This document shows positions 42,803 to 51,544 of a stretch of DNA of 64,000 nucleotides, piece after piece. The position numbers and the translations under genes were made by a program. Every line of letters begins with the position of its first letter. The first letter of the stretch is position 1. Source of the DNA: an uncultured bacterium (GTDB taxonomy: Bacteria; Vulcanimicrobiota; Xenobia; Xenobiales; Xenobiaceae); NCBI GenBank assembly GCA_934621605.1, contig CAKTUZ010000014.1, positions 12,103 through 76,102 on the forward strand, read 5' to 3'. The notes below the pieces were generated by a model that searched no databases, was not told the origin of the DNA, and saw only the letters and a list, made by a program, of their open reading frames with translations.

Positions 42803-43762
42803 CTATTTCTTGACTTCAGGCAAGCGGGGGAGAGGGCGGAATACCACATGGAAAGCTTCGTCATCGGTACCGATGCACAAATCGGAGTTTTCGCCGAAGT
42901 AGCTGCAGAGAGATTCTACCTTTAATCCGCTGATACGATAATTTTGTACCGGTTCTTTGCGCATAGAAAGTTTATAACCTGTATCTTTGAGCTCTACAGT
43001 TCCAACTTCGCAAATGACCGAATCGAAGGGGCCCAGGTCGCCTTCGTCTGTGGTACCTACGCTGAGAATACGGAAACGATTTTCTCCATTAGGCTGAAAA
43101 TTAAGGTCGGAACAACTGCGGCCGCCGTTGAGAAATTCACGCAAATCGATATCGGTGCGCTCCAGTTCTACTAACTTGTTATTTTCTAAGCGAGTAACTA
43201 CCAGCTGGCCTGGATGAGCGGAATCGCCGCGCAGTCCCAGGAAAATATAGGTATTCTGTTGGCCATCTCGTAAAGCGGCGCAGCCCTCTATCTGCAGATG
43301 ATCCGGGGTCATACCATCGGCAGGCATGGGAAAAGGATTAAATACATTTACTACTCTGGCGATCCAACCGGAATAAGGATCGTGGCCCACTTCAATTTCA
43401 AAAGCTCGGCCTGAGCCGCCTTTCCAATAACCGCTTTCAAAGGCATAAAAATGGTAGGGACGGCCGGGAACTTGGCATACGGCTTCCAAGTCACTAGCTT
43501 TCTGAGCGGAGGAATTGCCATCGACATCCCAAGCAGTTATTTCTATAGGTAAAAATTTGGCGCCTTTATCTTCTTTGACCTGAAGTATATGTAAGCGAGG
43601 TTTGTCTGATTTTGTTTTTACGTCTGAAACGGTTATGATGGCGTTTTGGTTTAAGTTGGTCATGCCGCTGATGTCAGCCGGATCGGCCAAAGCTGGAACT
43701 GCCAAGCCTAAAGCCAAAACTGTACTGCACAGGGCAAGGGAAAATTTAGACGCTATAGACAC
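42803..43762 (-). CDS. Exported protein of unknown function
   Basis: I choose GTG 43762 over the ATG at 43813 because GAGAGG lies at the right distance and the protein then begins with a clean Sec signal peptide ending in PALADPAD. The 319-residue product has a beta-rich mature part with an even number of cysteines (CQVPGRP, EGCAALR, RSCSDL, VICEVG, SLCSYFG, DLCIGTD), suggesting disulfides. Sequence such as YHFYAFESGYWKG and QNTYIFLGLRGDS suggests a beta-propeller or esterase-like repeat fold, but I cannot assign a family. It lies upstream of nadE on the same strand with a 52-base gap. Confidence 0.75.
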   Translation of the reverse strand: MSIASKFSLALCSTVLALGLAVPALADPADISGMTNLNQNAIITVSDVKTKSDKPRLHILQVKEDKGAKFLPIEITAWDVDGNSSAQKASDLEAVCQVPGRPYHFYAFESGYWKGGSGRAFEIEVGHDPYSGWIARVVNVFNPFPMPADGMTPDHLQIEGCAALRDGQQNTYIFLGLRGDSAHPGQLVVTRLENNKLVELERTDIDLREFLNGGRSCSDLNFQPNGENRFRILSVGTTDEGDLGPFDSVICEVGTVELKDTGYKLSMRKEPVQNYRISGLKVESLCSYFGENSDLCIGTDDEAFHVVFRPLPRLPEVKK

Positions 43763-44005
43763 GGTACCATACCTCTCTTCTCGCATAGATGTTCTTGGGG
43801 CGGTAAAGCGCACAATTTGCTGAAGTCAGCAAAATCCGAATAAAGTTTAAACTTAAAATTGCTCAGGGATCAACGAAGGGAGTGCGCGTCCCTGCCCGCA
43901 AATAGCTCTGTGTTATTCTTAATAGATAATTTTTTCCCCTCCGGCGCTTTTTCCGCTTGGGATCGGGGTTCTTGGATAAAAAGCAATCGGGAGTAAATAA
44001 CAAAA

Positions 44006-46351
44006 ATGGAAACTGAAGGAATAGGCCTCTCACTGGCCGATGTCTTGGATACCGATCGGTGTCCTGAACTTTTGGGAGCCAATCCGCGTCTTCGCGTGGT
44101 GGGAGTGGCTGTACATGACAACGAAGTTTATATATGGCAGCGTCGTTGTTTAGACGATTCCGAATATGTTCGCGAGTCGGTAAGGCTAACTCGGGAAAAG
44201 TTTCGTCCTTATTTTTGGTTGCACCATACTGAGTTGAATGAAGCGCTCGCAGCTAGTGAATTGGGGAATTACGAAAGTCAAAGATTGAAAGGAACCGGTT
44301 TTTTTAACAGTATCGTTTCGGCTGATAACGGCGAAGAACTGGCTGCTTTGAACAAAGTAATCAAGGCCGATTTTGGCAACCTTCCCTTAGACGGACACAG
44401 TGCTATACAACTTTATAACAGCGATTTTGTTAATTTATATCTTACTCAAATCGGTTTCTGTCTTTTTAATGGCTTAAATTTTAAAGAAATTTTGCGTCTG
44501 GGGCTGACTGTAATAACTTCTGATGGCAACGGAGAAAATTTACATGGTTGTGCTCAAGAGAGTATCGGTTGCCTTTGCATGCGCCTTTCCGATGGTCGGG
44601 AAAAAACACTTTGTTTAAGTGATTACAGCGGCAGCGAAGCCGATTTGCTTAAAGATTTCGTGCAAAATGTTAGAAATTGGGATCCGGACATTATAGAAGG
44701 CCATTTTTTGTATGATGATATTTTGCCTTATTTACAAGCTAGAGCCAAAGTCGCTAAGGTAAAATTGCTGCTGGGACGTGAATTTATTCAGGCGGACAAA
44801 AAGCGCAGTGTACCTAAGGATGTTTGTTTGGAGCCCAAAGGACGCAAAACTTACACTACTATTGCCAACAAACGCTACGACTATATTTACTGGGATTTGT
44901 GGGGGCGTGAATTGGTCGATACCTTAATGTTGGCTCGTTTGCGCGACGTAACTTTTCGCGAGTTGGAAACTTTTTCTCTGGAAGAGACTGCCCAATCGCT
45001 GGGAGTAATGGGAGAAGAAGAACCTACTTTTGCTTCAGAAAGGGAACAAGCCATATTTTATGGCCGCCTGTTAGAAAAAGTCAGTGAAGCGTTGCTTTAT
45101 CCTTTCTATGTTCAGGCGCAATTTTTCCCTTATTCGTTGCAAAATACCATTTTGCGCGGTACGGCCACCAAAATTAATAGCTTATTCTTGCGCTATTATT
45201 TAAGCAATTCAGTCAGTATTCCTGATAAACCACAAGTGGTCGAATATATGGGCGCTTCTGCAGGCCAAGAAGTGGAAGGAATTGTTCATGATGTTTATCA
45301 CTGTGACGTACAATCGCTTTATCCCTCAATTATACTCAGTTATAATTTAGGGCCTCAGGCTGACGAGTTGGGCCTTTTCCTCAATTTGTTGGCTAAATTG
45401 CGCAATTTCCGCCTCAAAGCTAAGGCCCTTATGCGCCAAGCTCAAAAAGAGCCTGAGCGAGATGTGGAAAAAGTGCGCTTTTATGACGCTTTACAGAGTA
45501 CATTCAAGATTTTAATTAACTCTTTTTACGGCTACTTGGGATTTGCTCAAGGCAATTTCGCCGATTTTACTCGAGCCTCTCAGGTTACTGCCAAGGGTAG
45601 AGAAATTTTGGCTATTATTATTGCCAAATTAAAGGAGCTGGGGTGTCGTGTTGTAGAGTACGATACCGATGGTGTGTATTTTCAGGCCGCTTCCGAGTCG
45701 GAAGAAGCGCCGGAAGTCTATGGCCAGAAAATATCTGAAGCCATAAATGGCATTTTACCTTCTGGAGTTGGAGTTGAGCTGGATGGTTTCTATCCCTTTA
45801 TGTATTCCCACACTACCAAAAATTACGTGCTTCTCGATAAAAGTGGCAATTTGACTTTCAGCGGCGCTACTTTCCGTTCTCGCTCACGCGAGCCTTATTT
45901 GCGTTTGGCTTTACAGCGTATTGCCTCTTTGGTGTTGCAAGGACGCCCAGCGGAAGCTGCAGATTATATCGCTAAGCTCAAAGATGATATTCTCCAACAT
46001 AATATCCCCATAACTTTGCTAGCCAAAACCGAGATCTTAAACGATTCTTTGGAAAATTACAGAAAAAAAATTGAAAAGAGCAGTCGCAACCGTGCCGCTG
46101 CCTATGAAGTCGCTCTTAAGTCAGAGCATATTTATGCTGCCGGTAAAGCGGTGCGCTATTATATTACTGGCAATAAGAAGAGCGTGCGTATTTTTGAAAA
46201 TGCTAAAGAACTGAGCTTATATAATACGGCCGCGCCAGATGAGAATAGCGCCTATTATGTTGGCAAATTGGAAACTTTGTTGGAACAATTCCCACTTTTG
46301 GTGCCAGCCGAAGCTCTACCCGTAAAGAAGAGTCGTAGCTCTAAAAAATAA
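44006..46351 (+). CDS. Family B DNA polymerase with degenerate proofreading domain
   Basis: The 781-residue protein has the polymerase motifs of family B: motif A CDVQSLYPSIIL (about residue 434), motif B KILINSFYGYLG (about 505) and motif C VEYDTDGVYF (about 550), so polymerase activity is likely. The exonuclease half keeps its layout but loses the metal ligands: Exo I should read DIE and reads VITSDGNG (about 168), Exo II reads GHFLYDDILPYL (about 231), and Exo III YxxxD is replaced in FYGRLLEKVSEAL (about 351). Cellular family B polymerases in bacteria, such as Pol II, usually act in repair or restart; this shorter group is scattered among bacterial phyla. GGGAG precedes the ATG at long spacing. 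Confidence 0.92.
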   Translation: METEGIGLSLADVLDTDRCPELLGANPRLRVVGVAVHDNEVYIWQRRCLDDSEYVRESVRLTREKFRPYFWLHHTELNEALAASELGNYESQRLKGTGFFNSIVSADNGEELAALNKVIKADFGNLPLDGHSAIQLYNSDFVNLYLTQIGFCLFNGLNFKEILRLGLTVITSDGNGENLHGCAQESIGCLCMRLSDGREKTLCLSDYSGSEADLLKDFVQNVRNWDPDIIEGHFLYDDILPYLQARAKVAKVKLLLGREFIQADKKRSVPKDVCLEPKGRKTYTTIANKRYDYIYWDLWGRELVDTLMLARLRDVTFRELETFSLEETAQSLGVMGEEEPTFASEREQAIFYGRLLEKVSEALLYPFYVQAQFFPYSLQNTILRGTATKINSLFLRYYLSNSVSIPDKPQVVEYMGASAGQEVEGIVHDVYHCDVQSLYPSIILSYNLGPQADELGLFLNLLAKLRNFRLKAKALMRQAQKEPERDVEKVRFYDALQSTFKILINSFYGYLGFAQGNFADFTRASQVTAKGREILAIIIAKLKELGCRVVEYDTDGVYFQAASESEEAPEVYGQKISEAINGILPSGVGVELDGFYPFMYSHTTKNYVLLDKSGNLTFSGATFRSRSREPYLRLALQRIASLVLQGRPAEAADYIAKLKDDILQHNIPITLLAKTEILNDSLENYRKKIEKSSRNRAAAYEVALKSEHIYAAGKAVRYYITGNKKSVRIFENAKELSLYNTAAPDENSAYYVGKLETLLEQFPLLVPAEALPVKKSRSSKK

Positions 46352-46392
46352 ACTGTTCAGCTTAGGAGCTTTTAGCGAGGCTATGTCGAAGG

Positions 46393-46426
46393 GCGGCAGG
46401 CCGCCTGAGAGCGCTGCCGCTTTTTT
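46393..46426 (+). terminator. Terminator after the polymerase gene
   Basis: A GC-rich stem (GCGGCAG at 46393-46399 with 46414-46420) followed by six T lies 42 bases past the stop. A second, weaker palindrome with six T (46493-46510) follows, just before the next gene. Confidence 0.87.
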
Positions 46427-46564
46427 GCTAAAGTAGCCCTGGGCAGTACTGTTTAATCAACAATTTATAGTATCAGCTTAGCTGTCGAATGGGCCAACGT
46501 TGGCTTTTTTATTGAAATTAAAGGCAAAGATAGGGCCGTTCTTCAGTTCAAGAGGAGTAGTAAA

Positions 46565-48112
46565 ATGGGCCAAGCCTATGAACAACTTTTAAAAAAGATT
46601 AAAGAAATAATTTGTTTAAACGAAATTTTGGAACTTCTGACCTGGGATTTAGAGACCGGTATGCCCATTGGAGCCGATGAAGCTCGTGCCGATCAAATGG
46701 GAGTAGTTTCTGAGCTGTCTCATCGTCTTTCTACTTCGGAAGAGTATTTGCAACTTATTAAGGCCTCCGAAGAAGAACTCGCCGAAGAGAAAAAATCCGG
46801 CTTTGAAGTAAAGTCTTCTTCTCCTTACGATTTACACAATTTGGATGTTAAAGCCGATTTGTTACGTAAAGTTAGACGCAATGCCGACAATAATTCCAAA
46901 GTGCCAGCTTCTGTCGCTTCTGCTTTAACTGCTGCTTGTTCCAAAGCCCAAAGCGTTTGGATGAAAGCTCGTCAAAATAACGATTTTGCCTCTTTCCGCG
47001 AGCCTCTGGAGCGTGTTGTCGAACTTTGTCGCGCCAAGGCCGAAGCTTTGGGTTATAAAGAGCATATCTACGACGCTTTGCTTGATGTTTATGAGCCAGG
47101 TTTAACTACCTCACAAGTGAGCAAAGTGTTTGGTCAATTGCGCGGCAGTTTAGTTAGCTTAGTAAGTCGTATCGCTAAAGCTAAACAGCCTCAATTGCGC
47201 GTAATCAATAAGATCTATCCTATAGAATTGCAACGCCGTTTTTGCCATCGTCTTATGAGCGATATGGGCTATGACTGGACGCGCGGCAAAGTGGATGAGG
47301 TTATTCATCCTTTCTGTTGTTCTTTCTCTACTAGAGATGTGCGTGTAACTAACAATTTTAGTGAACAAGCTGTTATCAAAGCTATGTTTACGGCTTTGCA
47401 TGAAACCGGTCATGCCCTTTACGAGCAAGGTTCTCCGAGCGAATGGACTCACACTCCTTTGGAAGGTGGAGCCAGCATGGCCGTCCATGAGAGTGAGTCT
47501 CGCTTATGGGAAAATATTATCGGTCGCAGTAAAGCTTTTTGGGAATTTTACTACCCGGTCTTTAAGTCTTATTTCCCGGCTCAAACTGCTGGTGTCGAGT
47601 TGGAAGAATTCTACAAAGCTGTAAACTATGTCACTCCTTCCTTTATACGCACTGAAGCTGACGAAGTAACTTACAGTTTGCACATTATGTTGCGCTTTGA
47701 ATTGGAGAAAGCTCTGATTGAAGGCTCTTTGAAAGTAAAAGATTTGCCTGAAGCTTGGAATAGTGCCATGTCTGACTATTTGGGCATAGTTCCCGATACA
47801 GATACTGAAGGTTGCTTACAAGACGTACACTGGTCGTCAGGCTTATTTGGCTATTTCCCTGCTTATGCTTTGGGCAATTTGATTGGCGCTCAAACTTGGC
47901 AAGCTCTCAAAAAAGATGTTGGCGATACTGATGAAGTTTTGCGTCATGGTCAGTTGGGAACTATTCGCAATTGGTTGCGCGATCATATTTATGTTTATGG
48001 GCAGCGTCTTTATCCGAGCGAATTGCTTAAGGTGGCTACAGGAGAACAACTGGAAGCTGGGCCTTTTGTTGATTATTTGGAAAAAAAATACAGTGCTCTC
48101 TATAATTTGTAG
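46565..48112 (+). CDS. Carboxypeptidase Taq-type metallopeptidase (M32)
   Basis: This 515-residue cytosolic enzyme removes C-terminal residues from peptides with one zinc or cobalt ion. The zinc motif is ALHETGHALYEQG (HExxH, about residue 279), followed by the family's HESESRLWEN (third ligand glutamate, about 309) and SFIRTEADEVTYSLHIM. The N-terminal LTWDLETGMPIGADEARADQ is also typical of M32. AGAGGAG precedes the ATG at seven bases. Two terminator-like hairpins before it and one after suggest a single-gene transcript. Confidence 0.96.
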   Translation: MGQAYEQLLKKIKEIICLNEILELLTWDLETGMPIGADEARADQMGVVSELSHRLSTSEEYLQLIKASEEELAEEKKSGFEVKSSSPYDLHNLDVKADLLRKVRRNADNNSKVPASVASALTAACSKAQSVWMKARQNNDFASFREPLERVVELCRAKAEALGYKEHIYDALLDVYEPGLTTSQVSKVFGQLRGSLVSLVSRIAKAKQPQLRVINKIYPIELQRRFCHRLMSDMGYDWTRGKVDEVIHPFCCSFSTRDVRVTNNFSEQAVIKAMFTALHETGHALYEQGSPSEWTHTPLEGGASMAVHESESRLWENIIGRSKAFWEFYYPVFKSYFPAQTAGVELEEFYKAVNYVTPSFIRTEADEVTYSLHIMLRFELEKALIEGSLKVKDLPEAWNSAMSDYLGIVPDTDTEGCLQDVHWSSGLFGYFPAYALGNLIGAQTWQALKKDVGDTDEVLRHGQLGTIRNWLRDHIYVYGQRLYPSELLKVATGEQLEAGPFVDYLEKKYSALYNL

Positions 48113-48155
48113 TTAGTTTCGGACGCTGTGCGCCCAAAACTTAGCTTGAGCTGAT

Positions 48156-48204
48156 GCAAGCGCCTTATTTGGTTGTTTTAATAGCTAAGAAGGCGTTTGC
48201 TTTT
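48156..48204 (+). terminator. Terminator after the M32 carboxypeptidase gene
   Basis: An 11-bp stem with one G-T wobble (48156-48166 with 48190-48200) runs into a T-rich tract. The rest of the 322-base gap to groES holds a second small hairpin (48334-48338 with 48351-48355) close to groES. I see no CIRCE element. Confidence 0.75.
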
Positions 48205-48434
48205 ATTTTGGACGGACTTCATTGCCAATATGTATAGTCAGAAAAGTTCTAATGTACATCTAACGGACGGAAAAAAAAATTGGCAGGGGAAGGCCGAGTG
48301 CGGTTCGTAATAATCTGGCGTTAAAAGATTTACGGCCCTTATTACCGAAGGGGCCATTTTCATGAAGATAATAAGTCATTTTCTGTAAATTCGGTGGGTT
48401 CATCGAAAGGAAAAAGGCTTTTTGGAGGTTAGAT

Positions 48435-48728
48435 ATGGCTTTGACTATTAGACCGTTAGGTGATCGCGTTGTGGTGAAGCGCCTCGCTTCCGAGCAGAAG
48501 ACTGCCGGTGGTATTTATATTCCCGAGAGCGCTCAGGAAAAGCCCATGAAATGCGAAGTCGTAGCCGTAGGTTCCGGCAAATTGCTCGATAATGGCAAGC
48601 GCAACCACATGGAAGTGGAAGTCGGTCAGACCGTTCTGCTGGGCAAATACTCAGGTACCGAGATCAAGCTTGACGGCGAAGAATATGTAATCGTCGACCA
48701 GCGCGAGATTATGGGCATTTTAGCCTAA
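48435..48728 (+). CDS. groES: Co-chaperonin GroES
   Basis: The 97-residue protein is the heptameric lid of the GroEL folding chamber. LTIRPLGDRVVVKRL at the N-terminus, the mobile-loop segment EQKTAGGIYIPESAQEKP, and GTEIKLDGEEYVIVDQREIMG at the end are diagnostic. TTGGAGGTTAG gives a strong ribosome site. It lies upstream of groEL with an unusually long 194-base spacer. Confidence 0.98.
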   Translation: MALTIRPLGDRVVVKRLASEQKTAGGIYIPESAQEKPMKCEVVAVGSGKLLDNGKRNHMEVEVGQTVLLGKYSGTEIKLDGEEYVIVDQREIMGILA

Positions 48729-48751
48729 GGTTAAGATATTTTTATAGAGAT

Positions 48752-48770
48752 GCGCTCTCAATAAGAGCGC
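48752..48770 (+). other. Hairpin in the groES-groEL spacer
   Basis: GCGCTCT pairs with AGAGCGC across a five-base loop, 23 bases after the groES stop, without a T run. It may mark an mRNA processing or stability point that sets different levels of the two chaperonin mRNAs. Confidence 0.5.
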
Positions 48771-48922
48771 GACTTCATCAAGAAGCAGCTAAGCGGTAGA
48801 GGGGGAAAGTGCGGCGTGGGTCGGTTTGTATACGACATGTCGACGGAGGGGAACGCTCTACAAAGTGGTCAGCTGTTTTCAGTCGCGAAGTTTTTGTTCA
48901 CATTCGAAAAGAGGAAAAAATT

Positions 48923-50569
48923 ATGGCAGCTAAGATGATTATTTATGGTCAGGAAGCCCGCAAAGCTTTGGAAAAGGGCGTTGATGCTTTGGCTAACGCT
49001 GTGCGCGTAACCTTAGGGCCGCGTGGTCGCAATGTCGTGCTCGATAAAAAGTTCGGCTCTCCTACCATTACCAACGATGGCGTGACTATTGCTAAAGATA
49101 TCGAACTTCCCGATATGTTTGAGAATATGGGAGCTCAGTTGGTTCGCGAAGTCGCTTCCAAGACCAATGACATTGCCGGTGACGGTACTACTACTGCTAC
49201 GGTTTTGGCTCAGGCTATGGTTCATGCCGGTATGAAAAATGTTACTGCCGGTGCCAACCCTATGTTTATCAAGCGCGGTATCGAGCAAGTCGTTGAGCGT
49301 GTAGTCGAAACTATTAAAGCTATGGCTGTACCCGTAGAGACTACTGAAGCTATCGCTCAGGCCGCTACTATTTCTGCCAATAATGATAAGAAAATCGGTC
49401 AGCTTATTGCTGAAGCTATGGACAAAGTTGGTAAAGACGGCGTGATTACCGTTGAAGAGTCCAAGACTATGCACACCGGTCTCGAGCATGTTGAAGGTAT
49501 GCAATTTGATAAGGGCTACATTTCTCCTTATTTCGTAACCGATTCCGACCGCATGGAAGCCGTTTTGGAAGATCCTTTCATCTTGATCGTTGAGAAGAAG
49601 ATCTCCGCCATTAACGATATTGTCCATCTCCTGGAGAATGTTTCCCGCTCTGGCCGTCCTCTCTTGATTATCGCCGAGGACATTGAAGGCGAAGCTTTGG
49701 CTACTTTGGTAGTCAATAAGTTGCGCGGTGTTTTGAACATTGCCGCCGTCAAGGCTCCTGGTTTCGGTGACAGACGTAAAGAGATGCTTAAGGATATCGC
49801 TATCCTCACTGGCGCTCAGGTTGTCAGCGAAGAGATCGGCCTCAAGCTCGAAAATGTCGGTCTCGACTCTCTGGGTAGTGCCGTACGCGTCAATATTACT
49901 AAGGATGACACCACCATTGTGGAAGGTCGCGGCGATGCCGAGGCTATTAAGGCTCGCATTGATCAGATTCGTCACCAGATTGCCGAGAGCGATTCCGATT
50001 ACGACCGCGAAAAATTGCAAGAGCGTTTGGCTAAATTGGCTGGCGGCGTAGCTGTTATCCGCGTGGGTGCTGCCACTGAAACCGAGTTGCGTGAGAAGAA
50101 ACACCGCTTGGAAGATGCTCTTTCTGCTACTCGTGCTGCTGTTGAAGAAGGTATTATCCCTGGTGGCGGTACTGCTTTCATCAGAGCTTTGCCAGTTTTG
50201 GATGAAATTAAGCTCGAGGGCGACCAGCAAGTGGCCGTGGATATTATCCGCCAAGCTTTGGTTGAGCCTTTGCGCTTGATTGCCACCAATGCCGGTGTGG
50301 AAGGCTCCGTTATCGTCGAGAAGGTAAAAGAAGCTGATGCTCCCATTGGTTATGACGCCTTGAATCGCGAGTTCAAAGATATGGTCGCTAACGGTATTAT
50401 CGACCCTGTGAAAGTCACTCGCTCTGCCTTGCAAAATGCTGCTTCTATCGCTGCTATGGTTCTCACTACCGAGACCCTTATCGCCGAGAAGCCTCAGAAG
50501 GCTGATCCCGCTGCTGCAGCTGGTATGCCCGGCGGTATGCCCGGTGGCATGGGCGGAATGGACTTCTAG
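48923..50569 (+). CDS. groEL: Chaperonin GroEL
   Basis: GroEL forms the double-ring ATP-driven folding chamber. ATG 48923 is the start, giving 548 residues: GAGGAA precedes it and the protein then opens MAAKMIIYGQEARKALEKG as expected. ATP-site and family stretches are VTLGPRGRNVVLDK, NDGVTIAKDIEL, AGDGTTTATVLAQ and VEEGIIPGGGTAFIRA. The C-terminus has the flexible Gly-Met tail (GMPGGMPGGMGGMDF). Codon use is more biased than that of the neighbours, as expected for high expression; this creates a 473-codon open frame on the opposite strand that I do not regard as a gene. Confidence 0.99.
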   Translation: MAAKMIIYGQEARKALEKGVDALANAVRVTLGPRGRNVVLDKKFGSPTITNDGVTIAKDIELPDMFENMGAQLVREVASKTNDIAGDGTTTATVLAQAMVHAGMKNVTAGANPMFIKRGIEQVVERVVETIKAMAVPVETTEAIAQAATISANNDKKIGQLIAEAMDKVGKDGVITVEESKTMHTGLEHVEGMQFDKGYISPYFVTDSDRMEAVLEDPFILIVEKKISAINDIVHLLENVSRSGRPLLIIAEDIEGEALATLVVNKLRGVLNIAAVKAPGFGDRRKEMLKDIAILTGAQVVSEEIGLKLENVGLDSLGSAVRVNITKDDTTIVEGRGDAEAIKARIDQIRHQIAESDSDYDREKLQERLAKLAGGVAVIRVGAATETELREKKHRLEDALSATRAAVEEGIIPGGGTAFIRALPVLDEIKLEGDQQVAVDIIRQALVEPLRLIATNAGVEGSVIVEKVKEADAPIGYDALNREFKDMVANGIIDPVKVTRSALQNAASIAAMVLTTETLIAEKPQKADPAAAAGMPGGMPGGMGGMDF

Positions 50570-50657
50570 TCCGTATTTATTGACTGCTGAAAAGTTGGAA
50601 GTGCCGTTGCTTTAGTTGTAACTTTGGGTAGCGGCGCTCTAGCAGTTTTTTTGTTAT

Positions 50658-50704
50658 AAGAGAGCTTAGGAGTTTCAGTGTGCTTAAGCTCTCTTCTTTT
50701 TTTT
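50658..50704 (+). terminator. Strong terminator after groEL
   Basis: An 11-bp stem (50658-50668 with 50685-50695) is followed by eight T. Just upstream another hairpin region (ACTGCT near 50583 with AGCAGT at 50641-50646, then seven T) may be a first terminator. The 316-base gap after groEL holds nothing else. Confidence 0.9.
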
Positions 50705-50885
50705 GGTAGGGACGGTCGATTTTACCTAGGTTGCGCTGGAAGTCCTCAGCCTCTCAGGTAGGGGATAAAGGTTGGGGCGGCGAACTTGCTCAATCCTGTC
50801 TTGTTGGAAGACAATGTGGCGCTGCGTTTATTTTTTTTATACAGAGTTTCGCAGTAGTAGTATTTTATTTATTAGGTTTTTTAAG

Positions 50886-51425
50886 ATGAGAAGTTTGAAG
50901 GTTTGGCTGGCCTTAGGTATTGTGGCTATGTCGTGCTGGGCTTGTGGTATGTCTGAGGGACAGATTGTCAATATGTATGTTTCTCAAATGACAGTATACG
51001 AACGCAGGATAGAGGCTGATGCTTATGATGTCGGTAAGATAACTTCAGGAATAGATACGAGTATCACTGAGCAACAGCGTGCCGAATTAGTAAAAACGCT
51101 CAAAGGTCAAATCGCTCGATTGAAAGATACAATTAAGGCTATAGAAGGGGCCAATTGTCCTCAGCCTTGTCAAAATATGCGTGTCCATTACCAAGGGGCT
51201 TTGCAAAACCGTTTAGAACACTGTACAATCCTTGCCGATTTCTTGGAAAAAAAATACCAGCCGGGGCAAGCTATCGACGCTAAAGCTTTGGCTGAACTTA
51301 AGAGCAAGACCGGTAAATTGGCTCAAGAAACTGCTGAATATGAAAATAAGATTCACGAAGATAAGGTTCTTTTAGCTAACTCTTATCGTGAGGTTCAGCT
51401 GCCTGAGGTTATCGAGAATAAATAA
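50886..51425 (+). CDS. Small exported helical protein, possible lipoprotein
   Basis: I place the start at ATG 50886, giving 179 residues with a signal sequence (MRSLKVWLALGIVAMSCWACG). A cysteine at residue 17 or 20 could be lipidated, but neither fits a perfect lipobox. The mature part is strongly helical with heptad-like charge patterns (about residues 45-85 and 125-165) and has CPQPCQNMRVHY plus a further cysteine in LEHCTIL. I do not recognise the family. An upstream in-frame start at 50772 would add 38 residues that look non-coding. Confidence 0.75.
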   Translation: MRSLKVWLALGIVAMSCWACGMSEGQIVNMYVSQMTVYERRIEADAYDVGKITSGIDTSITEQQRAELVKTLKGQIARLKDTIKAIEGANCPQPCQNMRVHYQGALQNRLEHCTILADFLEKKYQPGQAIDAKALAELKSKTGKLAQETAEYENKIHEDKVLLANSYREVQLPEVIENK

Positions 51426-51544
51426 TTTGGGGAAAATGTCGGGTTTGAGAGTTCGTTTCACATATTTGTCTGAGAACTGTTGGCTCGCTTTTTTTTTGTT
51501 TTTTGACTTTTCTTTGAGGGGTTTGTATTTTAGGAGAAGACGAG

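Noticed and set aside
48113..48434. CIRCE operator before groES
   Set aside because: No TTAGCACTC-N9-GAGTGCTAA or close variant is visible in the whole gap.
49013..50434. A 473-codon open frame on the minus strand opposite groEL
   Set aside because: It lies entirely inside groEL and its composition mirrors groEL's strong codon bias. Long antisense frames opposite highly expressed chaperone genes are a known artefact, and no ribosome site supports it.
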